Below, piece after piece: positions 43,956 to 53,628 of a stretch of 64,000 nucleotides of DNA. The notes beneath the pieces were generated by a model, which was not told the origin of the DNA, made no database searches, and saw only the letters and a list, made by a program, of their open reading frames with translations. This DNA is from Rikenellaceae bacterium (GTDB lineage Bacteria > Bacteroidota > Bacteroidia > Bacteroidales > Rikenellaceae). The stretch's first letter is position 1, and each line of letters begins with the position of its first letter. The position numbers and the translations under genes are program-made. The stretch is from positions 62,001 to 126,000 of the forward strand of contig SUZH01000004.1 of assembly GCA_015060045.1 (NCBI GenBank), written 5' to 3'.

Positions 43956-43993
43956 GGGAGATGGTTACCTGTTAGGCCATCTCCCAATTTTTT
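43956..43993 (+). terminator. Terminator of the nucleotidyltransferase gene
   Basis: GGGAGATGG (43956-43964) and CCATCTCCC (43977-43985), followed by AATTTTTTTG. Confidence 0.9.
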
Positions 43994-44027
43994 TGTTTGA
44001 GCGGCTCAAAGAAGAACCACCAAATAA

Positions 44028-44056
44028 CTTTCAACTTTCAATTTTTAACTCTCCAC
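44028..44056 (-). repeat. Inverted GTTGAAAGTTGA-type repeat
   Basis: AACTTTCAACTTTCAATTTT then TAACTC, at the 3' end of the minus-strand DUF5060 gene. Together with 43839-43866 it brackets the terminator region. Confidence 0.6.
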
Positions 44057-45646
44057 TTTCCGGATGCGCAGCAGCACATAGGGCGTTTCGGGGAGTTGCA
44101 CCATGCGATGGCCCTTGTCGAAATGGCGGTAGTTGATGCGCTCGGTAGCCTCGAAGATGGTGGGGCACTCCTCGATCGTCATATCCCACAGGTTGATCAC
44201 CTCGACGCGGAACTGATCCCCCTCCTGGATGCGCTTGAAGTGCGAGTTGGAGTCGGGCAGGTTGAAGACCCAGTCGCGCATGATCTGTTGGCCGAGGTAG
44301 ACGAAGAAGTAACCCTCGCCCGCCGTGGCGGTCACCTCGTCGCGGCAGAGATCGGCCGGACGAATCGGATTGGGTGCCTCCTCGACAATCTTACGCAGGA
44401 AGGCGATGCGCTCCCAGCTCTTGCCGCGCAGTACACTGCCATCCGACCAATAGACCCAATCCTTCACGCCCGGAGCGTTGTAGCACTCGCCGTGCGTGAC
44501 GTAGATGCCACCCATGATGCCGTTCGTGACCAGGTGCAGCATGTATTGCGGACTCCAGCGGGCCCAACGCATGGCCGTATTACCCTCGTAGCCCACCTCA
44601 TCGGCAATGACAGGCTTGTGGAAAACCTGACGCATCGTGCCGGCGGCAGTCATCGTGAAGAGCGGACCCTCGTCCTGGAAGCTGACGTGCGTATATTCGG
44701 GCATGTGGTAGTCGTAATAGACAGCCGAACCACCGTGAATCGAGCAGAGGTGACGATAGGGATCGGCCTCGACAACGATGCGCGTCAGCGTCTTCCAATC
44801 CTCATACTTCTTCGTGCGTACCAGGTCCCACTCGTTGGCCAGCGACCACCATACGTTGCGGTAGCTGCCCACGCGGGCGATGAGGTACTCGAGGTATCGG
44901 CGGTCGAACTCCTCACCCATGCGATCGAATCCCCACACACCCTTGTCGTAGGGGTGGAAGAGGATCAGATCGGCCTCGATACCCAGCTCCTGCAGTTGTT
45001 GGATGCGGCGGTCGATGTTCTGGAAGAAAACGGGATTCGGACGCGAGAAGTCCCACTTGTAGACCGTCTTGCCCTCCTTGTCGGTATGCTTCGAGATCAT
45101 CTCAAAGGGGAAGAGGGTAGGCGCATCGTGCTCGGTGGGGTAGTCCTTCGGCAGGAGGCAGAAACGCGTCTTGTTGAAGCCCGTTTTGGCGAGCGACTGG
45201 AGCGTCTGCTCCTGAATCTCGGTACGGAAGAGCGAAAGCGCGTAGGTAGTCGTACCAAAGGGGTGGTAGGTCGTGCCATCGGCGTATTGGAAGCCGAAGC
45301 GGCCGTCCGTTGTGACGGGACCGTGGTTCTTTGCACTCGGTGCGGTGGCCTCGATCGTGCCCTGCTGGCGATGCATATCACGCGCCGAACTGTGGGTCAT
45401 GTAGCGCCACGTGCCCTCCTCGGTCGGCATGAAGCGGATGCGGTAGGTGTTCTCGCCGTCGTAGAAACCTCTAACGGTTAGGCTTCTGTTTCCATTTGTG
45501 AAGGTGGCCTCCAGCTTTACATCAAAGGGATTTCCCTTGGCCTGATGTGTGAAGCTCAGCTCGGCGCATCCCCACTTTTCGACCGTTGTCTGCGCTTGGA
45601 GCGAGGTTGTTGCAAGGAGCAATAGGATTGTTAGTAAGTGTCTCAT
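44045..45646 (-). CDS. DUF5060/DUF5605 glycoside-hydrolase-like secreted protein
   Basis: 533 residues from the ATG at 45646 (upstream frame would run through the promoter). Sec signal ending LQAQ, then the DUF5060 beta domain (VEKWGCAELSF, RSLTVRGFYDGENTYRIRFMP) and a (beta/alpha)8 barrel with WWSLANEWDL and VIADEVGYEGN, which sit where clan GH-A enzymes carry acid/base and nucleophile Glu. The last 80 residues are a DUF5605-like beta domain. Probably cleaves a plant or host glycan, substrate unknown. It stands alone, without SusC/SusD. Confidence 0.84.
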   Translation of the reverse strand: MRHLLTILLLLATTSLQAQTTVEKWGCAELSFTHQAKGNPFDVKLEATFTNGNRSLTVRGFYDGENTYRIRFMPTEEGTWRYMTHSSARDMHRQQGTIEATAPSAKNHGPVTTDGRFGFQYADGTTYHPFGTTTYALSLFRTEIQEQTLQSLAKTGFNKTRFCLLPKDYPTEHDAPTLFPFEMISKHTDKEGKTVYKWDFSRPNPVFFQNIDRRIQQLQELGIEADLILFHPYDKGVWGFDRMGEEFDRRYLEYLIARVGSYRNVWWSLANEWDLVRTKKYEDWKTLTRIVVEADPYRHLCSIHGGSAVYYDYHMPEYTHVSFQDEGPLFTMTAAGTMRQVFHKPVIADEVGYEGNTAMRWARWSPQYMLHLVTNGIMGGIYVTHGECYNAPGVKDWVYWSDGSVLRGKSWERIAFLRKIVEEAPNPIRPADLCRDEVTATAGEGYFFVYLGQQIMRDWVFNLPDSNSHFKRIQEGDQFRVEVINLWDMTIEECPTIFEATERINYRHFDKGHRMVQLPETPYVLLRIRKVES

Positions 45647-45672
45647 GGTGTTTGTGTAATTAGGTAACTGCA

Positions 45673-45704
45673 CAAATATACAAAGAAAGGAGCGATTTTG
45701 CAAC
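45673..45704 (-). promoter_or_regulatory. Promoter of the DUF5060 gene
   Basis: On the minus strand GTTG (45701-45704), 20-nt spacer, TATATTTG (45673-45680), 27 bp before the ATG. The -33 box lies in the loop of the gdhA terminator. Confidence 0.65.
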
Positions 45705-45713
45705 CGCTCCTTT
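45686..45713 (-). terminator. Terminator of gdhA
   Basis: AAAGGAGCG (45686-45694) and CGCTCCTTT (45705-45713) with a 10-nt loop. The T tract on the minus strand is short (TTTCTTTG), so efficiency is uncertain. Confidence 0.7.
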
Positions 45714-45740
45714 CCTTGCATACGTTATCTCTTTTACACT

Positions 45741-47096
45741 TTATACAAGACCTTGCGCCAACATGGCATTGGCCACCTTCATAAAGCCTCCGATGTTGGC
45801 ACCCACCACATAGTTGATATAGCCATCCTCCTGCTTGCCGTAGCGTACGCAGACCTCGTGGATATTCTTCATGATGGCGTGCAGCTTCTCGTCCACCTCC
45901 TCGGGCGACCACGTCAGGCGCATCGAGTTTTGGCACATCTCCAGACCCGAAGTGGCTACACCACCGGCATTCGAAGCCTTACCCGGTGCGTAGAGCAACT
46001 TATGCTGCTGGAAGATGCGGATGGCCTCGGGAGTCGAGGGCATATTGGCACCCTCCGTGACGCAGATGCAACCGTTATCGACCAGCATCTGAGCCTCCTC
46101 GCCATTCAGCTCGTTCTGCGTGGCGCAGGGCATGGCGATATCGCACTTCTCGCTCCAGGGACGTTTCCCCTCGTGATAGACGGCCGAGGGATATTGCTCG
46201 GCATACTCCTTGATGCGGCCACGGAAGATGTTTTTCAACTCCATGACATACTCCCACTTCTCGAGGTCGATGCCGTCGGGATCGTAGATGTAGCCCGTCG
46301 AATCGGAGAGGGTTACCACCTTTGCGCCCAGCTCGATGGCCTTGCGGCAGGCGTATTGTGCCACATTACCCGAACCCGAGATGCAGACCGTCTTGCCCTC
46401 GAACGACTCGCCGCGCGTGGCCAACATCTCCTGGGCGAAGTAGCAGGCACCATAACCCGTAGCCTCGGGGCGCAGCGGCGAACCGCCCCAATCGCGACCC
46501 TTGCCCGTAAGCGTACCCGTAAACTCGTCGCGCAGTCGCTTGTATTGGCCGAACATGTAGCCCACCTCACGACCGCCGACACCAATGTCGCCGGCCGGTA
46601 CGTCGGTATCCTGGCCGATGTGTTTCTGAAGCTCGGTCATGAACGATTGGCAGAATTTCATCACCTCGTTGTCCGATTTGCCTTTGGGGTTGAAATCCGA
46701 ACCACCCTTACCACCACCCATCGGGAGGGTTGTAAGCGAGTTCTTGAAGGTCTGCTCAAAGGCGAGGAACTTCAAAATCGAGAGGTTCACCGAGGGGTGA
46801 AAACGGATGCCGCCCTTGTAGGGACCTATGGCACTATTCATCTGCACGCGGTAACCGCGGTTAATCTCGATTTCGCCCTTGTCGTTGAGCCACGGGACAC
46901 GGAAGATAATGACACGCTCCGGCTCGGCAATGCGCTCCAGAATCTTCATCTTTTGCAGCACGGGGCTGGCTACGATGTGCGGGGCAAGCGACTCGGCTAC
47001 CTCACGCACAGCCTGGTGAAACTCCGGCTCATTGGGATTCTTGGCTACAATTTTAGCCATAAACTCCTCGACAAACTGTTCTACTTGATTATTCAT
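45741..47096 (-). CDS. gdhA: NADP-type glutamate dehydrogenase
   Basis: 451 residues, the length of hexameric GDH. The N-terminal substrate domain has the Lys-rich motif PMGGGKGGSDFNPKGKSD (catalytic Lys) and GPYKGGIRFHP; the Rossmann domain has CISGSGNVAQYA. It interconverts glutamate with 2-oxoglutarate and ammonia, the main ammonia-assimilating route in Bacteroidales. NADP use is inferred from the family. Own promoter, single-gene unit. Confidence 0.96.
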   Translation of the reverse strand: MNNQVEQFVEEFMAKIVAKNPNEPEFHQAVREVAESLAPHIVASPVLQKMKILERIAEPERVIIFRVPWLNDKGEIEINRGYRVQMNSAIGPYKGGIRFHPSVNLSILKFLAFEQTFKNSLTTLPMGGGKGGSDFNPKGKSDNEVMKFCQSFMTELQKHIGQDTDVPAGDIGVGGREVGYMFGQYKRLRDEFTGTLTGKGRDWGGSPLRPEATGYGACYFAQEMLATRGESFEGKTVCISGSGNVAQYACRKAIELGAKVVTLSDSTGYIYDPDGIDLEKWEYVMELKNIFRGRIKEYAEQYPSAVYHEGKRPWSEKCDIAMPCATQNELNGEEAQMLVDNGCICVTEGANMPSTPEAIRIFQQHKLLYAPGKASNAGGVATSGLEMCQNSMRLTWSPEEVDEKLHAIMKNIHEVCVRYGKQEDGYINYVVGANIGGFMKVANAMLAQGLV

Positions 47097-47133
47097 ACGG
47101 CTTTTTGGTCTTTTTTGTTCCTTTTCCAGGGGG

Positions 47134-47165
47134 CAAAGTTATGTTTTTATGTCCTATTCTGCAAC
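47134..47165 (-). promoter_or_regulatory. Promoter of gdhA
   Basis: GTTG (47162-47165), 20-nt spacer, TAACTTTG (47134-47141) on the minus strand, 38 bp before the ATG. Confidence 0.65.
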
Positions 47166-47250
47166 ACTTTTTATGGGCTAAAAGTGTGCTTATCCGCTGT
47201 TTGCTTGCGGTTGAATGAAATATGCGTATTGTTTACTTACAGATTGAAAC

Positions 47251-47283
47251 AAAAAAGAGGAATCTCGTATAAGAAATTCCTCT
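47251..47283 (-). terminator. Terminator of the DUF4923 operon
   Basis: AGAGGAAT (47256-47263) and ATTCCTCT (47276-47283), followed on the minus strand by a T run (47251-47256). Confidence 0.85.
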
Positions 47284-47310
47284 AAATTTTCAAAACTGCG
47301 CGGCAGTCGG

Positions 47311-47928
47311 TTACGGCTTGGCAAAACCGAAACCGAGGTAGACATTTTCGTAGTTCTCCAACAAGGCCGAGATGGTCTTCAGGTAGGAGATCTTCGAGCC
47401 GAGCGTGCGCACCATGTTTACGAGCTTCGTTACGGGGAAGACGAGCTTGAGCTCCATGCCCGAAATGTAGGCGTAACCGGTCAGCGAACCGAGGTTCTTC
47501 AGCAGACCCGACGAGAAGTGCAACGTGATCTGGTGGGTCGTGGTGTCGAACTCATACGTGCCGCTCAGGTTCTTGGCCATGCCGAGCGAAGCGGTGAAGG
47601 TGTTGTCGGTGTTGAAGTTGAACGTAGCAGCCCCCGGCTTGATACCTACGAACGTGTAGGCCTTCTCGAGGTGGGTCGTGACGGTGGTCTCGATGGCCGA
47701 ACCACCGAGCGACGAAAGGATATTCTCGCTCTCGAACTTTACGGCCGGCTTCTGGTAGTTCCATGAGCCGTTTAGGGCGGCATCCGACAGCGCGCCATTG
47801 GTTACCTTATCGGCAATCTCGGTGATGGCCGAACCGGCTACCTGCTTCAGAAGATCGCCCCACGATTGGGCCGAGGCGGTCGAAACGGTTGCTACGAGGG
47901 CAACCACTGCAATCAAAAGTCTCTTCAT
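47311..47928 (-). CDS. DUF4923 family secreted protein
   Basis: 205 residues. Sec signal ending STASA-Q, then ITEIADKVTNGAL, LNGSWNYQKPAVKFESENILSSLGGSA and repeated beta strands to GFGFAKP. This is the pattern of the Bacteroidota DUF4923 lipocalin-like family; no function known. It lies 21 bp after nadE and before the terminator. Confidence 0.82.
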   Translation of the reverse strand: MKRLLIAVVALVATVSTASAQSWGDLLKQVAGSAITEIADKVTNGALSDAALNGSWNYQKPAVKFESENILSSLGGSAIETTVTTHLEKAYTFVGIKPGAATFNFNTDNTFTASLGMAKNLSGTYEFDTTTHQITLHFSSGLLKNLGSLTGYAYISGMELKLVFPVTKLVNMVRTLGSKISYLKTISALLENYENVYLGFGFAKP

Positions 47929-47949
47929 CTTGTGTCGGGATTATTTAAT

Positions 47950-49875
47950 TTATGAAAGATTCTCTAACTCTTTGAGCCACATGCGCGACGAGGCATCTGA
48001 GGGCATACGCCAATCGCCACGCGGCGAGAGCGACATCTGTCCCACCTTCGGGCCATCGGGCATGGCCGAACGCTTGAACTGTTGCGAGAAGAAGCGACGG
48101 AAGAAGACCTTGAGCCACTTGAGGATCGTCTCACGGTCGTAGGTGTCGCGGAAAGCACACTCGGCCATGTAGAGGATCTTCGTGGGCGAATAGCCCGAAT
48201 TGATAAAGTGGTAGAGGAAGAAGTCGTGCAACTCATACGGGCCGACCAAATCCTCGGTCTTTTGGGCGATTTTACCCTGGTCGTTGGCAGGCAGCAGCTC
48301 GGGACTGACGGGCGTCGCCACCACGTCATGCAGGATCTCGGCAATGCGCTTATTTTCAGCCTTCGTGGCAGCCCACGACACCAATTTGCGCACGATGGTC
48401 TTAGGGATCGAGCCGTTGATGCTGTACATCGACATCTGGTCACCGTTGTAGGTGGCCCAGCCGAGTGCCAATTCGCTCAAATCGCCCGTGCCGATCACCA
48501 GTCCGTTGTACTTGTTGGCCAAATCCATCAAGATCTGCGTGCGCTCACGTGCCTGGGCGTTTTCGTAGACCGCCGAACGATCCGTCGGATCGACATCGAT
48601 GTCGAGGAAGTGCTGCTCACACGCCTTGCGGATCGGAATCTCGAGGGATGTGATACCTAATAGTTGCATCAGCTCCACCGCATTTTGATAGGTGCGGTCG
48701 GTCGTGCCAAAGCCCGGCATTGTGACACCAATGATTCCCTTGCGATCCCAGCCGAGTTTGTTGAACGTGTGAACCACGCCCAGCAGCGCCAACGTCGAAT
48801 CCAAACCGCCCGAGATACCGATGATGGCACACTTCGAGTGGATGTGTTGCATGCGCTTGGCAAGGCCGTGCGACTGAATCTCGAACATATCCTCGAAGTA
48901 ACCCTCTGCCTCCGTCTCGTCGGGCAGAAAAGGTTGGGGATTGATTACGCGGTCGAGTCGGTCGGTCTGCATCGGGTCGGGAATCTCCATCTCGATCACC
49001 GTGTTCTCCGTCCCCGACTCGTTGATGCGGAACGAGGTGTTGCGCTGACGCTGGAACTCCAACAATTCGATATCGACATCGGCCACGATCAGCTTCTCGT
49101 CGAGCGAGAAACGGTCCGTCTCGGCCATCAGCGTACCGCTTTCGGCAATGAAGGCTTTGCCGGCAAACACCAGATCGGAGGACGACTCGCCAAAACCGGC
49201 CGAGGTATAGACATAGGCCGAGAGGGTGCGGGCCGACTGTTGTACGACGAGCTGACGCAAGTAGGCGTGCTTGCCCACCGCCTCGGGCGAGGCCGAGAGG
49301 TTGAAGAGTACCTTCGCACCGTCCAGCGCCAACTGCGACGAGGGTTGCTGAGCGACCCACAGGTCCTCGCAAATCTCCACGCCAAACTCCACGCCGTTGA
49401 CATCGAACGTGAGGTCGACACCGAAGTCGCACGATTGGCCACCGACCTCGATCTCCTCGTCCGTGATGCCGGCACCTGACGTGAAGACGCGGTTCTCGTA
49501 GAACTCCGAGTAGTCGGGGATGTAGCTCTTGGGTACTACGCCCAGAATTTTACCCTGCGAAAAGACGATGGCGCAGTTGTAGATGGCCGATCCGTGGCGC
49601 AGGGGTGCACCGACGATACCCACCAACGGCAGTTTGCGCGTCTTGCGAATGACCTCGACGAGCGCCTCCTCGGCTGCGTTGAGCAGGGTGGGCTGCAACA
49701 TCAGGTCACCACACGTATAGGCCGTGAGCGAGAGCTCGGGAAATGCCACAATCTCGGCACCGCGTTGAGCAGCCTGCTCCATGAGTGCGATGATGCGCGA
49801 GGCGTTAAAGTCGCAATCGGCCACCTCGACATGGGGAACGGCCGCCGCTACCTTTAGAAATCCGTATTGATTCAT
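47950..49875 (-). CDS. nadE: Glutamine-dependent NAD+ synthetase
   Basis: 641 residues, two domains. The N-terminal nitrilase-type glutaminase has the triad Glu in FPELSLTAY, Lys in VPKSYIPDY and Cys in VEICEDLW. The C-terminal synthetase has the PP-loop GISGGLDSTLAL, GTGDLSELALGW and NGSIPKTIVRK. It amidates nicotinate adenine dinucleotide with ammonia channelled from glutamine. Confidence 0.97.
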   Translation of the reverse strand: MNQYGFLKVAAAVPHVEVADCDFNASRIIALMEQAAQRGAEIVAFPELSLTAYTCGDLMLQPTLLNAAEEALVEVIRKTRKLPLVGIVGAPLRHGSAIYNCAIVFSQGKILGVVPKSYIPDYSEFYENRVFTSGAGITDEEIEVGGQSCDFGVDLTFDVNGVEFGVEICEDLWVAQQPSSQLALDGAKVLFNLSASPEAVGKHAYLRQLVVQQSARTLSAYVYTSAGFGESSSDLVFAGKAFIAESGTLMAETDRFSLDEKLIVADVDIELLEFQRQRNTSFRINESGTENTVIEMEIPDPMQTDRLDRVINPQPFLPDETEAEGYFEDMFEIQSHGLAKRMQHIHSKCAIIGISGGLDSTLALLGVVHTFNKLGWDRKGIIGVTMPGFGTTDRTYQNAVELMQLLGITSLEIPIRKACEQHFLDIDVDPTDRSAVYENAQARERTQILMDLANKYNGLVIGTGDLSELALGWATYNGDQMSMYSINGSIPKTIVRKLVSWAATKAENKRIAEILHDVVATPVSPELLPANDQGKIAQKTEDLVGPYELHDFFLYHFINSGYSPTKILYMAECAFRDTYDRETILKWLKVFFRRFFSQQFKRSAMPDGPKVGQMSLSPRGDWRMPSDASSRMWLKELENLS

Positions 49876-49909
49876 ACGCTACGATTTAGCTTGTTTTGGA
49901 GGCGTGTTG

Positions 49910-51127
49910 TTATTTTGCCCACAGTTGAGCCAGGTTGAGGATCACCTGCTGGGCCTTCTGCATCGTTGTCAGGGAGCAATACTCGAACTTGCCGTGGAAG
50001 TTCATGCCGCCCGTGAAGAGGTTGGGGCAGGGCAGTCCCATGAACGAGAGACGGGCACCGTCCGTACCACCACGAATCGGGCGTACGAGCGGCTTCACAC
50101 CGGCCATCTCCATTGCCTGCAAGGCGCGATCGATCACCTGCGGATGGGGCTCAACCATCTTACGCATGTTGTAGTATTGGTCTTTGAGCGTTACGTTCAC
50201 CACGTCGCCACCATATTTGGCGCGCAGGAAATCCATGGCCGACCAGATGAAGCGCTTGCGTTGCTCGAAACGCTCGGCGTCGTGGTCGCGGATGATGTAC
50301 GAGAGTTGTGCCTTCTCGACCGTGCCGCTCATGCCCACACAGTGGAAGAAGCCCTCGTAACCTTCGGTGTGCTCGGGGCGCTCCCAGGCGGGCAAGAGCT
50401 GCATAAACTCGCCGGCCAGCTCGATGGCGTTGATCATCTTGTTCTTCGCATAACCCGGGTGGACGTTGCGACCCTGAATCTCGACTTTGGCCGAGGCGGC
50501 GTTGAAGTTTTCGTACTCCAACTCGCCCTCCATGCCGCCATCGACCGTATAGGCGAAGTCGGCGCCAAATGCGGCTACATCGAAGAAATCGACACCGCGA
50601 CCGATCTCCTCGTCGGGCGTGAAGCCGATGCGGATCTTACCGTGCTGGATTTCGGGGTGGGCCATCAGGTACTCCGCAGCGGTCATGATCTCCGCTACAC
50701 CGGCCTTGTCATCTGCACCGAGCAGTGTGTTGCCGTCGGTGTGGATGAGCGTGTGGCCCTTGAAGAATGAGAGCTCGGGGAAGTCGGCCACGCGCATCGT
50801 CAACGCGGCGTTGAGTTTGATATCCTCGCCGTCGTAGCACTCGATGATGTGGGGCTTTACATCCTTGCCGCTCATGTCGGGAGCCGTGTCCACATGGGCG
50901 ATGAAGCCGATGACGGGAGCCATCTCACACCCCTTCGAAGCGGGGATTGTACCCATCACGTAACCATATTTATCCATCGTGACCTCGATCATGCCGAGTA
51001 GCTCCATCTCCTCTTTCAAGGCCTGCAACAGTACCTTCTGTTTGTCGGTCGAGGGGAACGATTCGCTGCTTTCGTCCGACTGCGTATCATATGATACATA
51101 TTTTAAGAAACGATCCAGTAATTCCAT
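49910..51127 (-). CDS. pepT: Peptidase T (tripeptide aminopeptidase)
   Basis: 405 residues. M20 zinc motifs GFIAHVDTAPD, LGADDKAGVAEI, FTPDEEIGRG and VRPIRGGTDGARLS in order, plus GLPCPNLFTGG near the C-terminus. It releases N-terminal residues from tripeptides in the cytoplasm. It sits 22 bp after the OPT transporter gene, a natural pair: uptake then hydrolysis. Confidence 0.97.
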   Translation of the reverse strand: MELLDRFLKYVSYDTQSDESSESFPSTDKQKVLLQALKEEMELLGMIEVTMDKYGYVMGTIPASKGCEMAPVIGFIAHVDTAPDMSGKDVKPHIIECYDGEDIKLNAALTMRVADFPELSFFKGHTLIHTDGNTLLGADDKAGVAEIMTAAEYLMAHPEIQHGKIRIGFTPDEEIGRGVDFFDVAAFGADFAYTVDGGMEGELEYENFNAASAKVEIQGRNVHPGYAKNKMINAIELAGEFMQLLPAWERPEHTEGYEGFFHCVGMSGTVEKAQLSYIIRDHDAERFEQRKRFIWSAMDFLRAKYGGDVVNVTLKDQYYNMRKMVEPHPQVIDRALQAMEMAGVKPLVRPIRGGTDGARLSFMGLPCPNLFTGGMNFHGKFEYCSLTTMQKAQQVILNLAQLWAK

Positions 51128-51149
51128 AATCTATCGTTTTTAGCGGTTA

Positions 51150-53150
51150 TTACTCCTCTTTTTTCGCTTTAAGCGAGTGCCATGCGAAGTAGGCGATGAT
51201 GGCTACATACATCGCAAGGCCCGTCCACTCGGCGCCCTTCGACGAAGCCCAATCGGCAAGGTACCAATCCACGTTGGCAAACTTCAGGATGGCGCTTACG
51301 ACACCCATCAAGGCACCACCGGCGATGAAGCCCGAAGCGATGAGCGTACCGCGGTCGAAGCGAGCCTTGTTCGTGGCGGCATCCTTCGAGCGGGTCGAGA
51401 CGAACCAAGCCACCAGACCACCCACTACGAGCGGAGCGTTGAGGCTCATCGGGATAAACATACCGAGGGCAAAGGCCAGGGCGGGCACACCGATTGCGGT
51501 CAAAACAAGTGCCAGCGCTGCACCGCAGAAGTAGAGCATCCAGGGAGTCTGACCACCCGTCATGAGGGGCTGAATCACGGCTGCCATGGCGTTGGCCTGG
51601 GGAGCTACAAGGGCATTCTCTCCCACGAAGCCGTAGGCCTTGTTCAGCACGATCATCACACCGGCTACCGTAGCGGCCGATACGAGCGTACCGAGGAACT
51701 TCCAGGCCTCCTGCTTACGGGGTGTCGTACCGAGCCAGTAACCGATCTTGAGGTCGGTGATGAAACCACCGGCCATCGAGAGGGCCGTACAAACCACACC
51801 ACCGATAACCAGGGCGGCGGTCATGCCGGCCGTGCCGTTCAGACCCACGCTCACCAGCACAAGCGACGAGAGAATCAGCGTCATAAGCGTCATGCCCGAT
51901 ACGGGGTTCGAGCCGACGATGGCGATGGCGTTAGCGGCTACGGTCGTAAACAAGAAGGCGATCACGAAGACAATCAGCAGGGCTACGATCGTCTGCAGCC
52001 AGTTGTCCAACAGACCAAACTGGAAGAAGACGAGGACGCAGATCAGCGTAGCGCAGAGAATCGTCAGGATCGTCTTCATCGACAGGTCGTGCTGTGTACG
52101 CTCGGGAGCAGCCGTAGCGCCCTTCTTGCCACCCAGCTCCGATACGGCCAAGCCGATCGCCTGACGGATGATGCCGGCCTGGCGGCAGATACCGATGATA
52201 CCGGCCATGGCGATACCGCCGATACCGAGGGGCTTACCGATGAATTGGAAGAGGTTCTCGGCCGTGAACAATTGCTCGGGGTTGGCCAGCAGCTGCTCGT
52301 TCGAGACACCGAGGATCGAGGCCAGCGTGGCGGGATCGAGGGCACTGGTGAGCGAGCCCACGAGCGGCACGATGATAAACCATACGAGGCACGAACCGGC
52401 CGTGATGATCATCGCGTACTTCAGACCGATGATGTAACCCAGACCCAAGACGGCCGCCGAGGTGTTGAGCGAGAAGACCACCTTGAATTTATCGGCAGCC
52501 ATTACGCCCCACTCCGTGATGCGTGTCGAGATGGTGTCGACCCAGAGGCCGAACGTACCTACGACAAAATCATAAAGACCACCCACGAGACCCGCCACAG
52601 CCAGCAACTTGGCCTGATTGCCGCCCTTCTCGCCCGAAATGAGGACCTCGGTCGTCGCCGTAGCCTCGGGGAAGGGGTATTTGCCGTGCATCTCCTTGAC
52701 GAAGTATTTGCGGAAGGGGATCAAAAGCACGATACCCAGCAGACCACCGAACAACGACGAGAGGAATACCTGCCAGAAGGCAGCCTCCAGGCCCAGGATG
52801 TAGAGGGCGGGGAGGGTGAAGATGGCACCGGCCACAATCACGCCCGACGAGGCGCCGATCGACTGGATGATGACGTTCTGACCCAGCATGTTTTTCTTGC
52901 CCATCACCGAGCCGACGCCTACAGCGATGATGGCGATAGGAATGGCGGCCTCAAAGACCTGACCCACCTTCAGACCGAGGTAGGCGGCTGCAGCCGAGAA
53001 GATGACGGCCATCAACAGACCCATGCCCACCGAGTAGGGGGTGATCTCCTTCGGCGAGGAGGCGGTCGGCATTACGGGTTCGTATTTTTCGCCCGGCTTG
53101 AGTTCGCGGTAGGCGTTTTCGGGCAACGAAGTCTTATTTTGCTCCTGCAT
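51150..53150 (-). CDS. OPT-family oligopeptide transporter
   Basis: 666 residues, about 15 membrane segments. N-terminal ELKPGEKYEPVMP, SVGMGLLMAVIFSAAAAYLGLKVGQ and YPFPEATATTEVL are characteristic of the bacterial OPT branch. It couples peptide (or metal chelate) import to protons. Linked to pepT (22 bp), which supports a peptide substrate. Preceded by an AT-rich repeat. Confidence 0.93.
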   Translation of the reverse strand: MQEQNKTSLPENAYRELKPGEKYEPVMPTASSPKEITPYSVGMGLLMAVIFSAAAAYLGLKVGQVFEAAIPIAIIAVGVGSVMGKKNMLGQNVIIQSIGASSGVIVAGAIFTLPALYILGLEAAFWQVFLSSLFGGLLGIVLLIPFRKYFVKEMHGKYPFPEATATTEVLISGEKGGNQAKLLAVAGLVGGLYDFVVGTFGLWVDTISTRITEWGVMAADKFKVVFSLNTSAAVLGLGYIIGLKYAMIITAGSCLVWFIIVPLVGSLTSALDPATLASILGVSNEQLLANPEQLFTAENLFQFIGKPLGIGGIAMAGIIGICRQAGIIRQAIGLAVSELGGKKGATAAPERTQHDLSMKTILTILCATLICVLVFFQFGLLDNWLQTIVALLIVFVIAFLFTTVAANAIAIVGSNPVSGMTLMTLILSSLVLVSVGLNGTAGMTAALVIGGVVCTALSMAGGFITDLKIGYWLGTTPRKQEAWKFLGTLVSAATVAGVMIVLNKAYGFVGENALVAPQANAMAAVIQPLMTGGQTPWMLYFCGAALALVLTAIGVPALAFALGMFIPMSLNAPLVVGGLVAWFVSTRSKDAATNKARFDRGTLIASGFIAGGALMGVVSAILKFANVDWYLADWASSKGAEWTGLAMYVAIIAYFAWHSLKAKKEE

Positions 53151-53212
53151 AAGTTCAATTATTGAATTTAATAGGTTTAATTTTGAATTCTAAATTTTGA
53201 ATTTTGAATTTC
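53151..53212. repeat. AT-rich intergenic repeat
   Basis: Four or more copies of an (A)AATT(T/C)-AAAATT motif fill the gap between the MazG-like stop and the OPT start. Confidence 0.6.
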
Positions 53213-53215
53213 GCG

Positions 53216-53542
53216 TTAGCGATTATCGCCGCTACCGGTGATCTTCGAGCGCTCCATGCGCGAACGGAGCTTATCGACATTGGTCTGAGCCACCTCGTCG
53301 AGCGAATAACCCAAATCGTGCGAAAGGGTAGCGCAGTACCACAGTACGTCGCCGATCTCCTTCATGATCTCGGCCTTCTTCTCGGGGGTAAACTCCTTGT
53401 GGTTGTCGCGGATGATCTTCTTCACCTTGTCGGCTACCTCGCCCGCTTCGCCCGTCAGACCGAGCGTGGGGTAGATGATGCGGCTTTCGGCCGGATAGAT
53501 GGCCGTCTCGAGCGCGTGCTCCTGATATTCGTTGAGTGTCAT
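53216..53542 (-). CDS. MazG-like nucleotide pyrophosphohydrolase
   Basis: 108 residues from the ATG at 53542. Helical all-alpha NTP-PPase fold with LTGEAGEVADKVKKIIRD (the EExxE-like metal site) and MKEIGDVLWYCATLS (ExxD). It probably hydrolyses non-canonical nucleoside triphosphates. Followed by the OPT gene. Confidence 0.88.
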   Translation of the reverse strand: MTLNEYQEHALETAIYPAESRIIYPTLGLTGEAGEVADKVKKIIRDNHKEFTPEKKAEIMKEIGDVLWYCATLSHDLGYSLDEVAQTNVDKLRSRMERSKITGSGDNR

Positions 53543-53628
53543 AGTGTATAGATTTTTTTTGTTTTGTTTGTTTCGATTATGAATAATCGAACAAAAGTAA
53601 CGAAAAAAAATCACATACGAACAGAAAA

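Noticed and set aside
51177..53165. 662-residue open frame antisense to the OPT transporter
   Set aside because: Same reason: a shadow of a well-supported membrane protein gene, with Gly/Arg/His-rich composition and no recognisable motif.
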